Assembly (NCBI GenBank): GCA_035610835.1
Contig: CM069455.1
Location: forward strand, 16,195,874 to 16,259,873
Direction: 5' to 3'
DNA from: Ophiura sarsii
Taxonomy: Eukaryota > Echinodermata > Ophiuroidea > Amphilepidida > Ophiuridae
Length of the DNA stretch: 64,000 nucleotides
Numbering within the stretch: the stretch's first letter is position 1; each line of letters begins with the position of its first letter. The position numbers were made by a program, and so were the translations under genes. This document shows, piece after piece, positions 47,290 through 58,504 of the stretch. Below the pieces are notes generated by a model. The model was not told the DNA's origin. It worked only from the letters and a program-made list of their open reading frames with translations, and did no database searches.

Positions 47290-48259
47290 TAGCCCTCTAT
47301 GGCGACTTGGGGTGGAACCCCATCGCCTCCCTTCAAGATGTTCACAGAATTAAGTATCTTGCACGACTCTCTAATCTAGAGATGCACCGTTGGCCAAAAC
47401 TTATGTTAAACGCTCTAATGAATCTAAACTGCGACATGGACCATATCAGGTTCAAATGGTTGTCGTCGATAAGAGATACGCTTAAAAGATGCGACATGGA
47501 ATACATTATTAATGACGCCCCCACAAGTCCACGCTGGGTCAACACATTTAAGCGCATTAATAAGATTGTCTGTCATAATGTATGGAGTAACACTGTTAGG
47601 GGAAAATCTTCTCTTAGCGACTACTTGCAGTTTAAAAAAACCGTTCAATTGGAAGACTATCTTTTAGACAAAACTGATTTATTTGGTTGTAGTCTAAAAT
47701 TCAAAGCGCGATCAAACACGCTTCCATTGGAACATAGAATACGCAAATGGTCTTCAAATAATAAGGATGGTAAATGTATGCTTTGTAATGATGATTCAAT
47801 GGAAGACTTAAGACATTTCTTATTTACATGTAGATCACTGAATGAGACAAGGGTCGAGGAATATATCAAACTCGAAAATAACCTATGCAACGATGGTTTT
47901 AGTGATGTTTGGCTGGAATTTATTATCAGTAATCTGGACTCAAAATTGCATATAATGCTAGGTTGTCCAATTAATATCACCACGCCTTACAGACACACTA
48001 AAGCTGCCCGTTCTGCATATGCTATCCTTGACCAATTCTGCAAATCATACCTTAAACGTGCGTGGGCTGTTAGATGTAATATTATGAACTCAAAGTGAAT
48101 CTATTGAGAGTTGAGACTATTGTATACATGACTATATAATAATTGTTAATGTTCTTTCGTTTTTGTCAATTATTGTATGTATATATTATGAACGCACCGT
48201 CGGGTAGACGGGTGCCACTGTTGTAAAAGTGTATGTTCAAATAAATAAATAAATAATAA
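47290..48259 (+). mobile_element. 5'-truncated LINE insertion, only in B2
   Basis: B1 reads CGCCTCCATACAGTGACGG without interruption; B2 has 970 bp between CTCCATA and CAGTGACGG. The insert ends in an AAATAAATAAATAATAA tail. Any target duplication is very short. The 5' truncation and simple-repeat tail are typical of CR1/L2-like LINE insertion. Confidence 0.9.
47292..48098 (+). CDS. C-terminal part of a non-LTR retrotransposon ORF2 (open, 5'-truncated)
   Basis: The frame is open from the first base of the insert to TGA, about 268 codons, with no ATG start; translation-like start at 47307 is a TTG. It begins ALYGDLGWNPI, a typical post-reverse-transcriptase segment. Near the end is a zinc-knuckle-like block: CMLCNDDSMEDLRHFLFTC, preceded by NTLPLEHRIRKW. 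That C-x2-C..H-x4-C motif follows the reverse transcriptase in many LINE clades. The catalytic domain and endonuclease are missing through truncation. An uninterrupted frame with no stop or shift means the insertion is recent. Clade assignment is open; CR1-like or a related group is my guess. Confidence 0.8.
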   Translation, partial: ALYGDLGWNPIASLQDVHRIKYLARLSNLEMHRWPKLMLNALMNLNCDMDHIRFKWLSSIRDTLKRCDMEYIINDAPTSPRWVNTFKRINKIVCHNVWSNTVRGKSSLSDYLQFKKTVQLEDYLLDKTDLFGCSLKFKARSNTLPLEHRIRKWSSNNKDGKCMLCNDDSMEDLRHFLFTCRSLNETRVEEYIKLENNLCNDGFSDVWLEFIISNLDSKLHIMLGCPINITTPYRHTKAARSAYAILDQFCKSYLKRAWAVRCNIMNSK

Positions 48260-48519
48260 CAGTGACGGATTCCTAACTGTCTAAACTTTTCCGCCAATCA
48301 GAGACAAAGGGCATGGCGTATCTAACCACATGGTGTTTGCTATTAAGTTGACGCCTCAGTCTTTATGCAAATGAGACAGTTGTTTTAAGCCAATCATATC
48401 GCATCATCGCGTCGCGGTCATCATGGCCTTGGCACACAATTGTCCGAATCATACAATAGCGAAGGCCAAATAGAAAAATACAAATGAAATTGTGAACGCA
48501 GATAACAATAACAATAATT

Positions 48520-49872
48520 GTTCAAAATACTTCAAATAGTTTTTACTTAACAATTTAGAAGTTTTAACCTTGATTAGAGTGCAAGTTTTCACTGTCTTTG
48601 TGCAACCATCCCTTCCGGGGAAATTGTCAGGAGCAGCAGTGGTCCATTCCTGCTTGGTTCAGCCTATCATCAAAAGTGCAAATACACTAGGCAACCAAAA
48701 ATACTCAGGACACCATTCCATTGAGAGAACACACTGGGAATCCACTGAACTACAGTACTGTATTAGCTTTTAAGTATTCTAGGGTTATATTAAAACTAAT
48801 GGAAAGATCTTTTAAGAACTTTCTTTTAAGAAGAACTTTTAAGAACAAACCTTTAAAAAGGTTTGTTTAAATGAATTTGGGATATTCTTAACACATTAAA
48901 AAGAAAAACATTTATCACAATATTTCAGTTTTTCGCATTGATATTTTTAGTTTATGTAGTGTACTGTACCAAGGTCATCTTTGGGTGCTGTGAGAAAGTA
49001 CAGAGAATGTGGATGGTTTCCATTTAGAATATGAAATAAAGGTGTCAAAATAAACCTACATTTCCATCCCAAATATCTTATTTTTAAGGTGAATAAAGAG
49101 ATCAATATCCTTGAGATATTTAAAAAGACTAGTGACAATATTGGGATTAGTTTTACTTGAGGGAATCCATTGAGAAACAATTGAGAAGCTTATTTTGAAA
49201 AAGTCCAAATTGTTGTCACACTACCATATACAATGTATATACGTAGGAGTACATTATGAGGTTGATCTGCTATTTGAAGAAGGCACATGTGTTCTTCAAT
49301 TCCACGGAACTGAATAAGCAGATGTTGTAGGATGAAACATGAATTAATTTATGAGAAGAGATTCAGCAACACATTTTTTCACTTCGTAGTAAAATACGAC
49401 ACTCCAAATTTAATATATGGGACGATTTCCCGGGGGGGGGGGGGGGGGGGGGGTTCTCACATTGATATGGTATACGTTATGTGCCTCCCTTTTGGGGTGC
49501 CTTTTAGCAAAAATTGGTATAGCGATGGGATGGTTTTCATCACACACCAAAGCGCCCAATTGGCATAAATTGGGTGTATTTTGAGGCATTTTTGTAAAAA
49601 GCGCCCAATTTGTGCAAAATTTGGTGCTTTTCTAACAAAATTGGTATATTGATGGGTGGGAAATTGGCCAAAAAATAGGTATAGAGAAAGTCACATTTTC
49701 GAAGTCCGGTAGGCACATCCACGTACGATTTTGGCGAAAGAACCCCCCCCCCGGGATGATTTGACACCACCAAGTGTCCATGGAAGGGATGGTGACACGA
49801 AGACAGTGTTTGCACTCCGATCAAGGTTAAAACTTCTAAATTGTCAAGTAAAAACTATTTGAAGTATTTTCA
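48520..49872. mobile_element. Element with ~100-bp terminal inverted repeats
   Basis: The left end (TTCAAATAGTTTTTACTT.., through CACTGTCTTTGTG) is the complement of 49783-49872, with a few mismatches. No transposase is recognised. A CCCGGG/poly-G element (49429-49754) is nested inside. The first B contig breaks exactly at its left edge. Confidence 0.65.
49429..49754. mobile_element. CCCGGG/poly-G element nested in an inverted-repeat element
   Basis: It starts CCCGGGG plus a run of about 23 G and ends in a C-run plus GGG. The flanks GACGATTT and GATGATTT match at 7 of 8 bases. The interior has repeats of GCGCCCAATT and ATTGGTAT. It is another member of the 3110-3511 superfamily. Confidence 0.6.
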
Positions 49873-50027
49873 AAAACCTAATACTTTACTTTGTTACATA
49901 AGTTAAACATGATTTGTACGTTACAATAAATAGAAGTTTAAAATGATTTGTACATTACAATAAATGTGGTTCATAATAATAATAATAATAATAAACCATG
50001 CTTATTAAGCGCACTCCGTCGCAAGAC

Positions 50028-51521
50028 CAGGGCTGTCAACTTTTGGGATTCGCTGGGAGGGAGAGTAAAAAAAAATCGCACGGCCAAAAAAAAATCGCAC
50101 AGTCCAAAAAAAATCGCACAGTCCAAAAGGTAGGCCTACAGCCAGGGGCGGTGCCAAGTTATTTGTATAGGGGGTGGGGGAAAAATCAAGGTTAAAAAAC
50201 TGAAATAGTGAGTAACTATTGTGAGTAACCAAAGAGGTGCAAAGCACCGCCCTCCGCGGTAACTAACGCGGACAGGGGGGAGTCTGAGGGGGGATGTGCC
50301 GCCCTCATAATTTTGAAGATAAAAATCAATTCTCGAACCCATTTGGGCAATTTGGTGTGTACTTTTGACCGATTTTCTATTGAAATGCCATCATTTCCAA
50401 TCAATATTGGCTTTTTATCTAAGTTAGACAGCTATTTCATTATAGGCTATGCGAGAAAAAGGAAGTTGTGCAAAAAGATTATTTTTACTTGATTTAAGTA
50501 GTATAGATCATTGGTTCCTAACCTCTTTGGCCCACGACTCAATCAGACATATTTGGTCAGAACCCTGACCCCCAAAATGAATTGCGAAAAAAATATCACG
50601 ATTGATTAAAACTGAAACTGTTAAGTCATGTGATGCGAGCGTAGCGAGCAGAAATTTTTGCGTATTTGAACGGTTCTTTTGGGTTTTTCTAAGCGTTTTT
50701 AGAACGAAATATGAAAATGGTTCCCCAAAAGCTATATATATGACCCCTCTCTTTAGGTTCGTTATTTATTTATTTTCCGACCATGATTTTCCATACTATT
50801 TTCGACGAATTGGGTTTTTGATTTCCCCACTTGACGAAAGAATTTTACTAAAAACCTCTTAATTTCCTCCGAATAAGTATAATCCCAACCCCACCCGAAT
50901 GAATTTAGTTCCGGGTTACCTGTTTCCGGAAAACATGAGCGCGAAGCGCGCGAATTTTTTTCCTATGTACTCAGTTCTGGCTATAATTAATGTGTATTTT
51001 GGTTTGAAATGGGCTTTTATAATGATATTTCTGGACATATGCACGCATCACACGAATATAAATGTTCTTGCATACGTACTCATTCATAATATTTGTAAAG
51101 AATATGGTTTCGATTCCTTCGTCTGAAGCCTTGAAATTTGATAGAATTAAATATATAAACCCATGCAATATCTATCTGTCAATTTCTAAGGGGTGCATGC
51201 CCCTCCAAGCTGGATTATATCAGCCACCCCCCCCCCCCCCCCCCCCCCCCAATTTGGACACGCCACTGATATCCCAAGTGGGTGCAACTAGGCCTTTTCA
51301 ATATACCGATAGACATCTGTTTTCCTTTCCTCTCTTCTTTCCCTTTTCTTTTCTTTCCTTTTTCTTTTCTTTCCCTTTTCTTTTCTTTCCCTTTTCTTTT
51401 CTTTCCCTTTTTTATTTGACTTATTTTTGATGCGGGAGTTTATATATGCTATGCGGGAGTGCGGGAGAAAGAGTGTCTATGCGGGAGACTCCCGCCTAAT
51501 GCGGGAGAGTTGACAGCCCTG
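50028..51521. mobile_element. 1.49-kb hAT-like element (CAGGGCTGTCAAC ends)
   Basis: It starts CAGGGCTGTCAACTTTTGGG and ends GAGTTGACAGCCCTG. CGCAAGAC flanks both sides (50020-50027, 51522-51529). The right end carries GCGGGAG subterminal repeats. The interior holds a C-run (51228-51250), CTTTTCTTTCC repeats and further repeat debris, but no transposase that I can recognise. Confidence 0.8.
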
Positions 51522-51589
51522 CGCAAGACCCCAGTGCGCTGAACAAAAAAGTACAAAATATGAACAAAGATACAAAACATTATAAAGTC

Positions 51590-52307
51590 ATTTGCTGAAA
51601 GAGGTGAGTCTTGAGCGAGCTCTTGAATTGCTGCAGTGATGTGCATTTCTAACATGAGATGGGAGCCGGTTCCAGAGTTCAGGAGATGCATGAAAGAATG
51701 ATCTTTGGCCGTAGGTGACAGTGTTAGTTTTCCTCCGTTGTAAGATGACAGATGCATTTGACCTAAGAGTGCGTGTGGGTTCAGGCGCGTACCGCGGCAT
51801 GTGAGCCAGGGGGGGGGGGGGGGGGGGGGGCAGAAGTATGTCGTCCCGACAGTGGCGTAAATTTTCGTAAATGGTTGCCCCAATTTTTTACCCAGTCGGG
51901 GGGGGGGGGGGGTTTAGTGTCCAAAATTTTCGCACGGTCACAAAATTTCGCACGGTCACAAAACTTCGCAGTCCAAAACAAAAAAAAATAAAAAAAATTA
52001 TGCCCAATCATCAGGGTTTTAGGCCTGGGTCCTATTTTTTTTATGCCCATTTTTTAGCGTCCCGGTAGTGCGAATTTAGCGTCCCGGTATTTGGAGCCAG
52101 GGGGGGGCCCCCTGCCCCCCGGTCGGTACGCCCCTGTGTGGGTTCCTTGATGGAAATAAGGTCGCATAAGTACTTTGGAGCCTGGTTATTTAGTGCTTTG
52201 TAGGTCAAAAGCATAAGTTTAAAAACAATACGGCTCTCCACAGACAACCAGTGAAGATCTTTTAACACTGGGCTTATATGTACACGCTTCTTTGTCAAGG
52301 TTACCAA
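51590..52307 (-). pseudogene. LINE reverse transcriptase C-terminus, split by a hAT insertion
   Basis: The first part reads HISPVLKDLHWLSVESRI, then FKLMLLTYKALNNQAPKYL. After the insert at 51782-52136 it continues EPTRTLRSNAS, YGQRSFFHASPELWNRLP and HVRNA. These are hallmark motifs of the L2/CR1/Rex-type RT tail (PVLK.LHWLPV..RI.FK, YKALN..AP.YL, G.R.F....P.LWN.LP..IR). The upstream RT is absent. The insertion kills the frame. Confidence 0.8.
51782..52136. mobile_element. Poly-G hAT MITE inside LINE RT
   Basis: The ends CAGGCGCGTACC and GGTACGCCCCTG are complements with one mismatch. TGTGGGTT flanks both sides (51774-51781, 52137-52144). It has two G-runs and repeated TTTCGCACGGTCACAAAA. 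Confidence 0.8.
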
Positions 52308-52320
52308 CCGGGCAGTTGTA

Positions 52321-53650
52321 GGCCTACTGATGATATGTTTATACTATGTTTAACGACGGTAAACCTGTGCAAGTCTTTCCTGGAATCCATTCCCTTTTTT
52401 CGTGTTGTTGTTCCCTCTGTGAAATTTACCATGAATGTATCTATAAATGCTAGCTGCTAATAGCAGCCTGCTACTACATGTATGTGCCCTTAAGATGAGG
52501 TCTTTGCCATGCTAGTCAACTCGTTAAAGAGTCGCATGGTAGGCCAGGCCAAATATGCTTCAGGCAAGTTGCAAGTGTCAGGGACTAGTGCATTGATGAG
52601 TGTTGACATATTATTAACCATACTCACAAACCACAAGGTTGTCTGCATAGTCAGCGTGCATGCAGGAGGAGCAAGTCTGTGTTTACAAGTTTTGACCTTA
52701 TTTTGTCCTCAAATATTTATGTTAGCCAACTTAGCCAATTATGAAACCATAAAATCCTACACATGTGTACCACTCAAGTTGATATGTTCCAGGTTTTTAA
52801 GCAGGCCTTTAAGCCACACCTATACAAGATACAGACAAACTTTTTCTCAGGGTTTTTATGCCAGCAGGCAAAGACTTAATTGATGGGGTTCCTCAGTGTT
52901 TGTTGGTACCAATGGTACATAGCAAAACACTGTTACCAGTGACAGTTAAGAATCACTTATGTTGCACAAAGGTTCAAGCTATAACAGCCCAACAAAGTGC
53001 AACCTCTTAAAGTTGTGTAAAGAAATTCAAACTGTAAACTTCAATTTGTTTGAGAAATTAAGTGCTATTTCAGATATTGTAAAATCATAAGTTAAACATT
53101 TGAGGGTAAATCACAATCTTTAGAGCAGATTTTGGTTTGGAAATAAGCCCAATGTGGCTACTGGGAGAAAGAGGCAGAATTGGCAAATATTGACAAGACT
53201 GCAGATTGATTGCCTTATGCTGTGTATGGCCATGAAATTAGTATAGTACTGCACTGGGGCGGCCACACGCCATGCATGTTACCAAGCTGGGTGATCCCCC
53301 ATGTAATAATAATAAATAGTAGAAGTTTGCCAAATCTTTGTCATTTCGTAAATTCGTAGTAACAGTGACAATGTTTTAATATTAATTTAGTTATTTCTCC
53401 CCAATAACAACATGATTATGTTCATGTTTTCGTATCTCATATACGTTTTAAAGACATCTGGGTTCAAATACCGATTTAAAATACATGAAAGCAATTCATA
53501 GGCTCCACCAAAAACCCTGAATCTGAATTAAAATGTCAAAGTCGTGACAAAAACTGTGGTTTACTTTTTATTTAACAGAATAAATTACGTTTATGCATCA
53601 TGCCTCTCTAGAAACGAAATTGATGAAGCATTTATTAGTTTTAATTTCTT
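52321..53650. other. Anonymous DNA
   Basis: A 124-codon open frame (52509-52883) has no recognisable motif, no splice or promoter context and composition like its surroundings. I do not call it a gene. Confidence 0.45.
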
Positions 53651-53659
53651 TGCAGCTGT

Positions 53660-53745
53660 AGTGATTGCCCTTGATAGTTCAGTTGATAAATCATTCGCTT
53701 TCACGCTTTGTGAATGGGAGGTCCCGGGTACGACCCTGACGGTGA
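53660..53745 (+). repeat. tRNA-derived SINE head
   Basis: TAGTTCAGTTGATAAATC fits an A box and D arm; GGGTACGACCC fits a B box with one change from GGTTCGANNC. The anticodon arm is too long for a tRNA, so this is a SINE or tRNA pseudogene. Confidence 0.5.
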
Positions 53746-54102
53746 CCACACAATGTCATAATCTATGTTGTTTTTTTCGCTACAAATTATATTTGTTTAT
53801 TTTGATTGATTTATTTCTACTTGTTTGATTTGTTCTTTTTCATGTGAACAGATATCGACCCCACCACTTTAGCTTCATCCCAAAGTGATGGCCTACCTGT
53901 GCTGATTGGGGATCAATACATAAAGACGCGACTTTCGGTAAGGGTATGGTGTACCCGACTTTCATACACGGTCCATGATGTGACGTTTTGAAGATAGTTG
54001 TCCGGGTAGTTGTCATGACAATGTTTCGCTGCAGTTACACCTGATTTGCCTCATGCATGTATATAGTGTGTCTTTTGAGACTACAGTCAGGCCTACGTAA
54101 CA

Positions 54103-54670
54103 CCCTATCTGCCCATTGTTGAGATTTTGTTTGACAGTATAGCGCCCTCTATAAGTTCATCATTCGGAAGTTAAGCGTGAACTGTCAATCATTCGTTGTG
54201 AATGAATATTCATCATGACTATTCATGACCTCACACGATGTGATCGTCGCGATCCAGCATCCTTCCCAACTGATCTGATTACAATATTCATAAAATGCAA
54301 AAAACGCCACGTCCCTCCTCTGTCACTGTCAGACGAAGCCATCCACAATTTGAAATTCGTATTTTGTTCCACGTGAAAATTAATTTCAAATAACCAATTC
54401 TGAATGTTTCGTGTCATATGAGAACTAAATTCTGCTATCATCAAAGCAAATAAGTTTTACTCTAATTCACAATCAGCTTTTTTTGACCATTGATGTACTA
54501 TTTCTGTGTCACGAATCATGTTTTGAGCCGATAAAATCCACCGTGTCTTAGGTCGTCTGGTTTGTTACGACCATGATAGTGCGCCCCCTTTAAGATCATC
54601 ATTAGTCAATTTAAGCATAGTAAACGGGGGACTTTGCCTCCGAGATACTTGTCCCATAGTTATAGGGTCT
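54103..54670 (+). repeat. Dispersed ~570-bp repeat, copy 1
   Basis: It begins CTGCCCATTGTTGAGATTT and contains ACCTCACACGATGTGATCGT. It aligns with 57256-57835 in the same orientation with scattered differences. The ends are not TG..CA, so an LTR pair is not supported. Confidence 0.7.
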
Positions 54671-55439
54671 CTGCTACAGTGCAACAGAGCATAATAATTA
54701 TAGTACCTCTTGAGTGTTGTACAACCATTACAATTTCAATCCCAAGTATTTTTATCATAATATATCAAAACAGATTTGTTTTAAAGAGTGCTTTGTTGTC
54801 CATGTATGATTATCAGCATTGTCACAATTCTTATCAAACCTGATTTCAGATTGGTCAATACTTGAGTAACCATACACGCTAATCCAACCAGGTGATGGAT
54901 ACTTGCTTTTATGGCCTTGACTATTTAGACTTAGTACAGGCCTTTATATGGTGCCTGTATGTAAAGGCTCTCATGTCAACACATGGTCACCTAAAAGCTA
55001 TGTACACCCTATGCATAAAACCCTTGACTGCACACTGCTGAATGGCATTTCAAGTTTCTTGTAGCGCCAATTTCAAAACATTTGTCCCTTTAATAGCGAG
55101 GGCATGTCCTTCAATATTCCTTCCATTGTTTGCGTGAATGGTTGGACAAATATTAATAGACTTTCGCCAAGTCTGTGCACAGTTGTATGAAATACATTAT
55201 TATTGTAAATAAATGTTGTAAAACTAATGTATCTAAAGTAGCTTTGATTAATATTACAGAAAAAGACAAATGAAATAGAGAAATGGGGCTTGACCGTTTT
55301 ATTAAGCATAATTTAAGGAATAATTTTAAACCTTACATAAATTGGTCTTTACGATCCAAACGATCTTTACAGATCAGTGACCGCACTACTGTGCATTAGA
55401 CTTTTGTAGTCTGTAGTAGACAAGGGCAGTCTCTACGTT

Positions 55440-55760
55440 ATTTCCATTGGTCAAGGGGCAGTCCTTTGGAGGTTCTATTAGAACCAATTTATATATAGTA
55501 GGCCAGTGGCAACCTACGTGTTCAGTGGAAGCGGCAATCCAACTGAACGGCTCTTTTCAGAGCCACCAATTCTTTCACAAGTAGGAAAGGGCACCAAATG
55601 ATGATAACAAGAGAAGTGGCAATCTCTATGTTTTGTTTAATTTTATAATAATTTGGTCCTGAAGAAGTCAGAGCTAATCCTGACGAAAGCTTGACAGATT
55701 AAAACTCGTCCGACGGCGAACCCGTTAAACTTTTAACTTATATTATGAATACCCGTCGTA
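55440..55760 (+). other. Unit with TATA-like box, histone-type stem-loop and ribozyme-like core
   Basis: TTTATATATAG (55488-55498) lies 50 bp before an exact histone 3' stem-loop. A CTGAAGA..GAAA hammerhead-like core lies 100 bp after it. No ORF. It may be a compact retroelement or a remnant of a small transcription unit. Confidence 0.35.
55549..55567 (+). promoter_or_regulatory. Histone-type 3' end stem-loop
   Basis: GGCTCTTTTCAGAGCCACC has a perfect 6-bp stem, a TTTC loop and the trailing ACC of metazoan replication-dependent histone mRNAs. A purine-rich stretch AAGTAGGAAAGGG about 13 nt downstream could be a weak histone downstream element. No histone coding sequence is visible nearby. 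Confidence 0.6.
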
Positions 55761-56060
55761 AAAGCCTATCTCACAATCTTACATAAATAATTGGGCATAC
55801 AAAAGGTGGTCTAAAATGATACCTTGTAAGTCTACTTAATATTTTCAACGAGTTTCGGTCATTAATTACGCTTACTTATAAAGATCTTGGCTTTTTAAAA
55901 AAATTAAAGATAAATGTGTACTTTTTCTCAAACAGAATTGTTAACAATGACGTGAAGTTCATTTCCTGTAAATTTGGTGTTAATAGTTTGTGTAGTTTTT
56001 GATGGAAATTAAAATAGGCCATTTTTTAATTTGTCAATTTATCTTCTTCTTCGGCCTCCG

Positions 56061-56605
56061 TCAGTTGTGACGATTGGCTGCCATACGATCACGTCTCCGG
56101 ATCATCTTTCTCCAAGCTACTCTGTCTTGTGCCAGACGCTTGGCCTTAATAAGACTCATACCAGTCCATTCCTTGATGTTGTCGAACCATTGTTTCCTTT
56201 GACGACCTCTTTTCATGCTGCCTTCCACTTTCCCTTCTATGATGTGGAGTGCCAGTAAGCTGCCATTGCCTCTAATTATGTGCTCAAAGTAGGCCAGCTT
56301 TCTTTTGATAAGCTCTCCTAGCAGTTGCCTCTTTACACCAAGTTATTTCAGTATATTTATGTTGGTTCTTTTCTCCTTCCACTTATTACTTAACATTCGT
56401 CTCCAGATCCACATTTCAGCAGCCATTATGCGATTTTCATCTACTTTGGTTAGAGTCCATCCCAGACCGTAAAGGAGCACGCCCTATACCAATGCTTTTA
56501 CAATCTTTGTTTTAAGATTTGTTGTGAGGTTGCGGTCATTCCATAGGTCCTGGAGTTCTATCATCCTTCCCTTGGCCATTCCGATTCTAGCTCTTTTATC
56601 ATCAA
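56061..56605 (-). pseudogene. Non-LTR retrotransposon ORF2 C-terminus (WFDNIKEWTG type)
   Basis: The minus strand reads MAKGRMIELQDLW, stop, GVLLYGLGWTL, MWIWRRMLSNKWKEKRTN, stop, LGVKRQLLGELIKRKLAYF, then RGRQRKQWFDNIKEWTG and RLAQDRVAWRKM before its natural TGA. This is the standard tail of a large group of endonuclease-reverse transcriptase LINEs. Two in-frame stops show decay. A GAA-rich tail follows (56040-56055). Confidence 0.85.
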
Positions 56606-57189
56606 TTTATAATATGATAATTATATGCAAATGAGGTATGACGTTATGACGTTATATGACGTTAAATCACCAAGTTGTATTCTATAATATATAATAATTA
56701 ATGTCTCCTTGTCTCATGTATGTTTACTTTTTGAATTGCAGCATCATTTCAAAACCATGCAATTTTGGGCATTTATGCTCTGTTGCACTGTAGTATTTTG
56801 AGTGGGTTAAAGGATAACCTGAGCACAACAGCACACCAGGCGGACGATCGAGTGAGCGACATGGCCATCTGGTTACAGAAGTGGACGTGTCAATGGTTCC
56901 AAATTTTGATCGTTGGATTAGAGCCCTAGATCATGCGGCAAAATTTGTCTTAAACACCGGAAAAAAATCTCAAAGGAAAATAGGCTATTTACGGACATTT
57001 TCCACTGAATATGGACAGTTTCATCCCGTTCATACTTTTACTTCGACGTAGCTGAATGTTTTTCACAAATTTCAGGGTAAACGTGACGTTATAAATTATG
57101 AAATTGAAAATACTGAATGAAAGGGATGTTAATAGCTCAACGATCAAGGTATTGTTTTGATTATATTTCGGCATGAATAAACGTTTCTG

Positions 57190-57295
57190 TGAACCAAATC
57201 TCAACAATGGGCAGATATGAGAGTCATCCCCCTGGCTCATTGCATACTACCAGGGGATTGACTCTCCTATCTGCCCATTGTTGAGATTTGGTTCA
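57190..57295. repeat. Near-perfect 46-bp hairpin at the edge of the dispersed repeat
   Basis: Arms 57190-57235 and 57250-57295 are complementary except for about three bases, with a 14-bp loop. The right arm is the start of repeat copy 2. The left arm is an inverted copy of the same end. Confidence 0.8.
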
Positions 57296-57835
57296 GTATA
57301 GCGCACTCTATCAGTCCTTCACCCGGAAGTTAAGCGTAAACTGTCAATCATTTGTTGAGAATGAATATTCAGCCATGACTATTCATGACCTCACACGATG
57401 TGATCGTCGCGATCCGGCGTCCTTCCCAAGTGATCTGATTACAATATTCATAAAATGCAAATAACGCCACGCCCCTCCTCTGTCACTGCCAGACGAAGCC
57501 ATCCACAATTTAAAATTCGTATTTTGTTCTACGTACATTTTGTTCAAATAACCAATTCTGAATGTTTCGTGTCATATAAGAACTAAATTCTGCCATCATC
57601 AAAGCAAATCAGTTCTACTCTAAATCACAATCAGCTTTTTACCATACCATTGATGTACTATTTCTGTGCCACAAATCATGTTTTGAGCCGATAAAAACCA
57701 CCATGTCTCATGTCGTCTGGTTTGCTACGACAATGATAGTGCGACCCCTATAAAACCTTCACCCGTGAATTTGGTTTTAGAAGGCGAACTTTTGTCTCAG
57801 GAGTGACCTATCCCATAATTATATAATCCCTGATA
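57256..57835 (+). repeat. Dispersed ~570-bp repeat, copy 2
   Basis: Second copy of 54103-54670. Conserved words include ATTCATGACCTCACACGATG, CAAATAACCAATTCTGAATG and GTTTTGAGCCGATAAAA. Confidence 0.7.
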
Positions 57836-58504
57836 CTACGACCCAGAGATCGTACTGTGGTCGCCCGGTCGTAATGCAAAACTGAAAACCACGCAGCTAT
57901 TATAGAGGGCGTTGACGATCTTTCGATTTTTTGACCAATATTTTCTCAAATACAGGATCGCTTGAAATAGCATCGGGATACCTCTGGGGTACTCAAGATT
58001 GATATGGGGGAGTATTACAGGCCCACAGATACCTAAGCATTCCCCCAATCTTAATGTACTCGATTCTGGCCAAACCGGTGGTGCTCTAACGACTGTTTAT
58101 CTATGGTTCCCGGTTAGGGGGGGGGGGGGGGGGGGTACCGCGCCATTTTGTCCCGAAGCAATGGGTCATGACGTCATATTTTGGTCGATTTTCTGAACTT
58201 TTGTATTGGATTTACGTGCAAAATATATGCCCTTGGCATCATACTTTCCCGGGTGTGCGGGTCCACTTTAAATTTCAGATGTTCTAAAATGGTTGGATTT
58301 CTAACCAATTTGATAAAGAAACACGATCCGCACACCTCAGAATTCAGAATTGCAAAAAAAAAGCTTAAGACAAGTCCACTTTTTGTGCCTTTGAACAGAG
58401 TGGCGGCCGGGAATGTAGAATTACACAGTGCATTAACCCATGACCCCGGTCCAATTAATAAAATTAGATATTAATAAATTATGCGCTAACATTTTGTTAA
58501 ATTA

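Larger units (their letters stand above)
38189..48520. repeat. Block B2, probable second haplotype of B1
   Basis: Collinear with 26711-38088. Private features are the poly-G hAT end at 39668-39975, the piggyBac MITE at 42719-42957, five extra VNTR units at 42369-42570 and the LINE at 47290-48259. Confidence 0.85.
49973..52320 (-). mobile_element. LINE 3' fragment carrying two nested hAT elements
   Basis: On the minus strand the LINE runs from about 52320 to an (ATT)n tail at 49976-49994. It is split by 51782-52136 and 50028-51521, each with an 8-bp duplication. Removing them joins the coding pieces and the 3' UTR (GGGGTCTTGCG / ACGGAGTGCGC). Confidence 0.75.

Noticed and set aside
47307..47309. 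Start codon of the LINE ORF
   Set aside because: The codon is TTG and the frame is open upstream to the insertion edge; this is a truncated ORF without its own start.
52509..52883. 124-codon ORF
   Set aside because: No recognisable motif, no promoter or splice context; length is compatible with chance in this much sequence.
54103..57835. LTR retrotransposon with the two ~570-bp direct repeats as LTRs
   Set aside because: Repeat ends are not TG..CA, no primer-binding site or gag-pol lies between them, and the interval holds unrelated LINE and stem-loop sequence.
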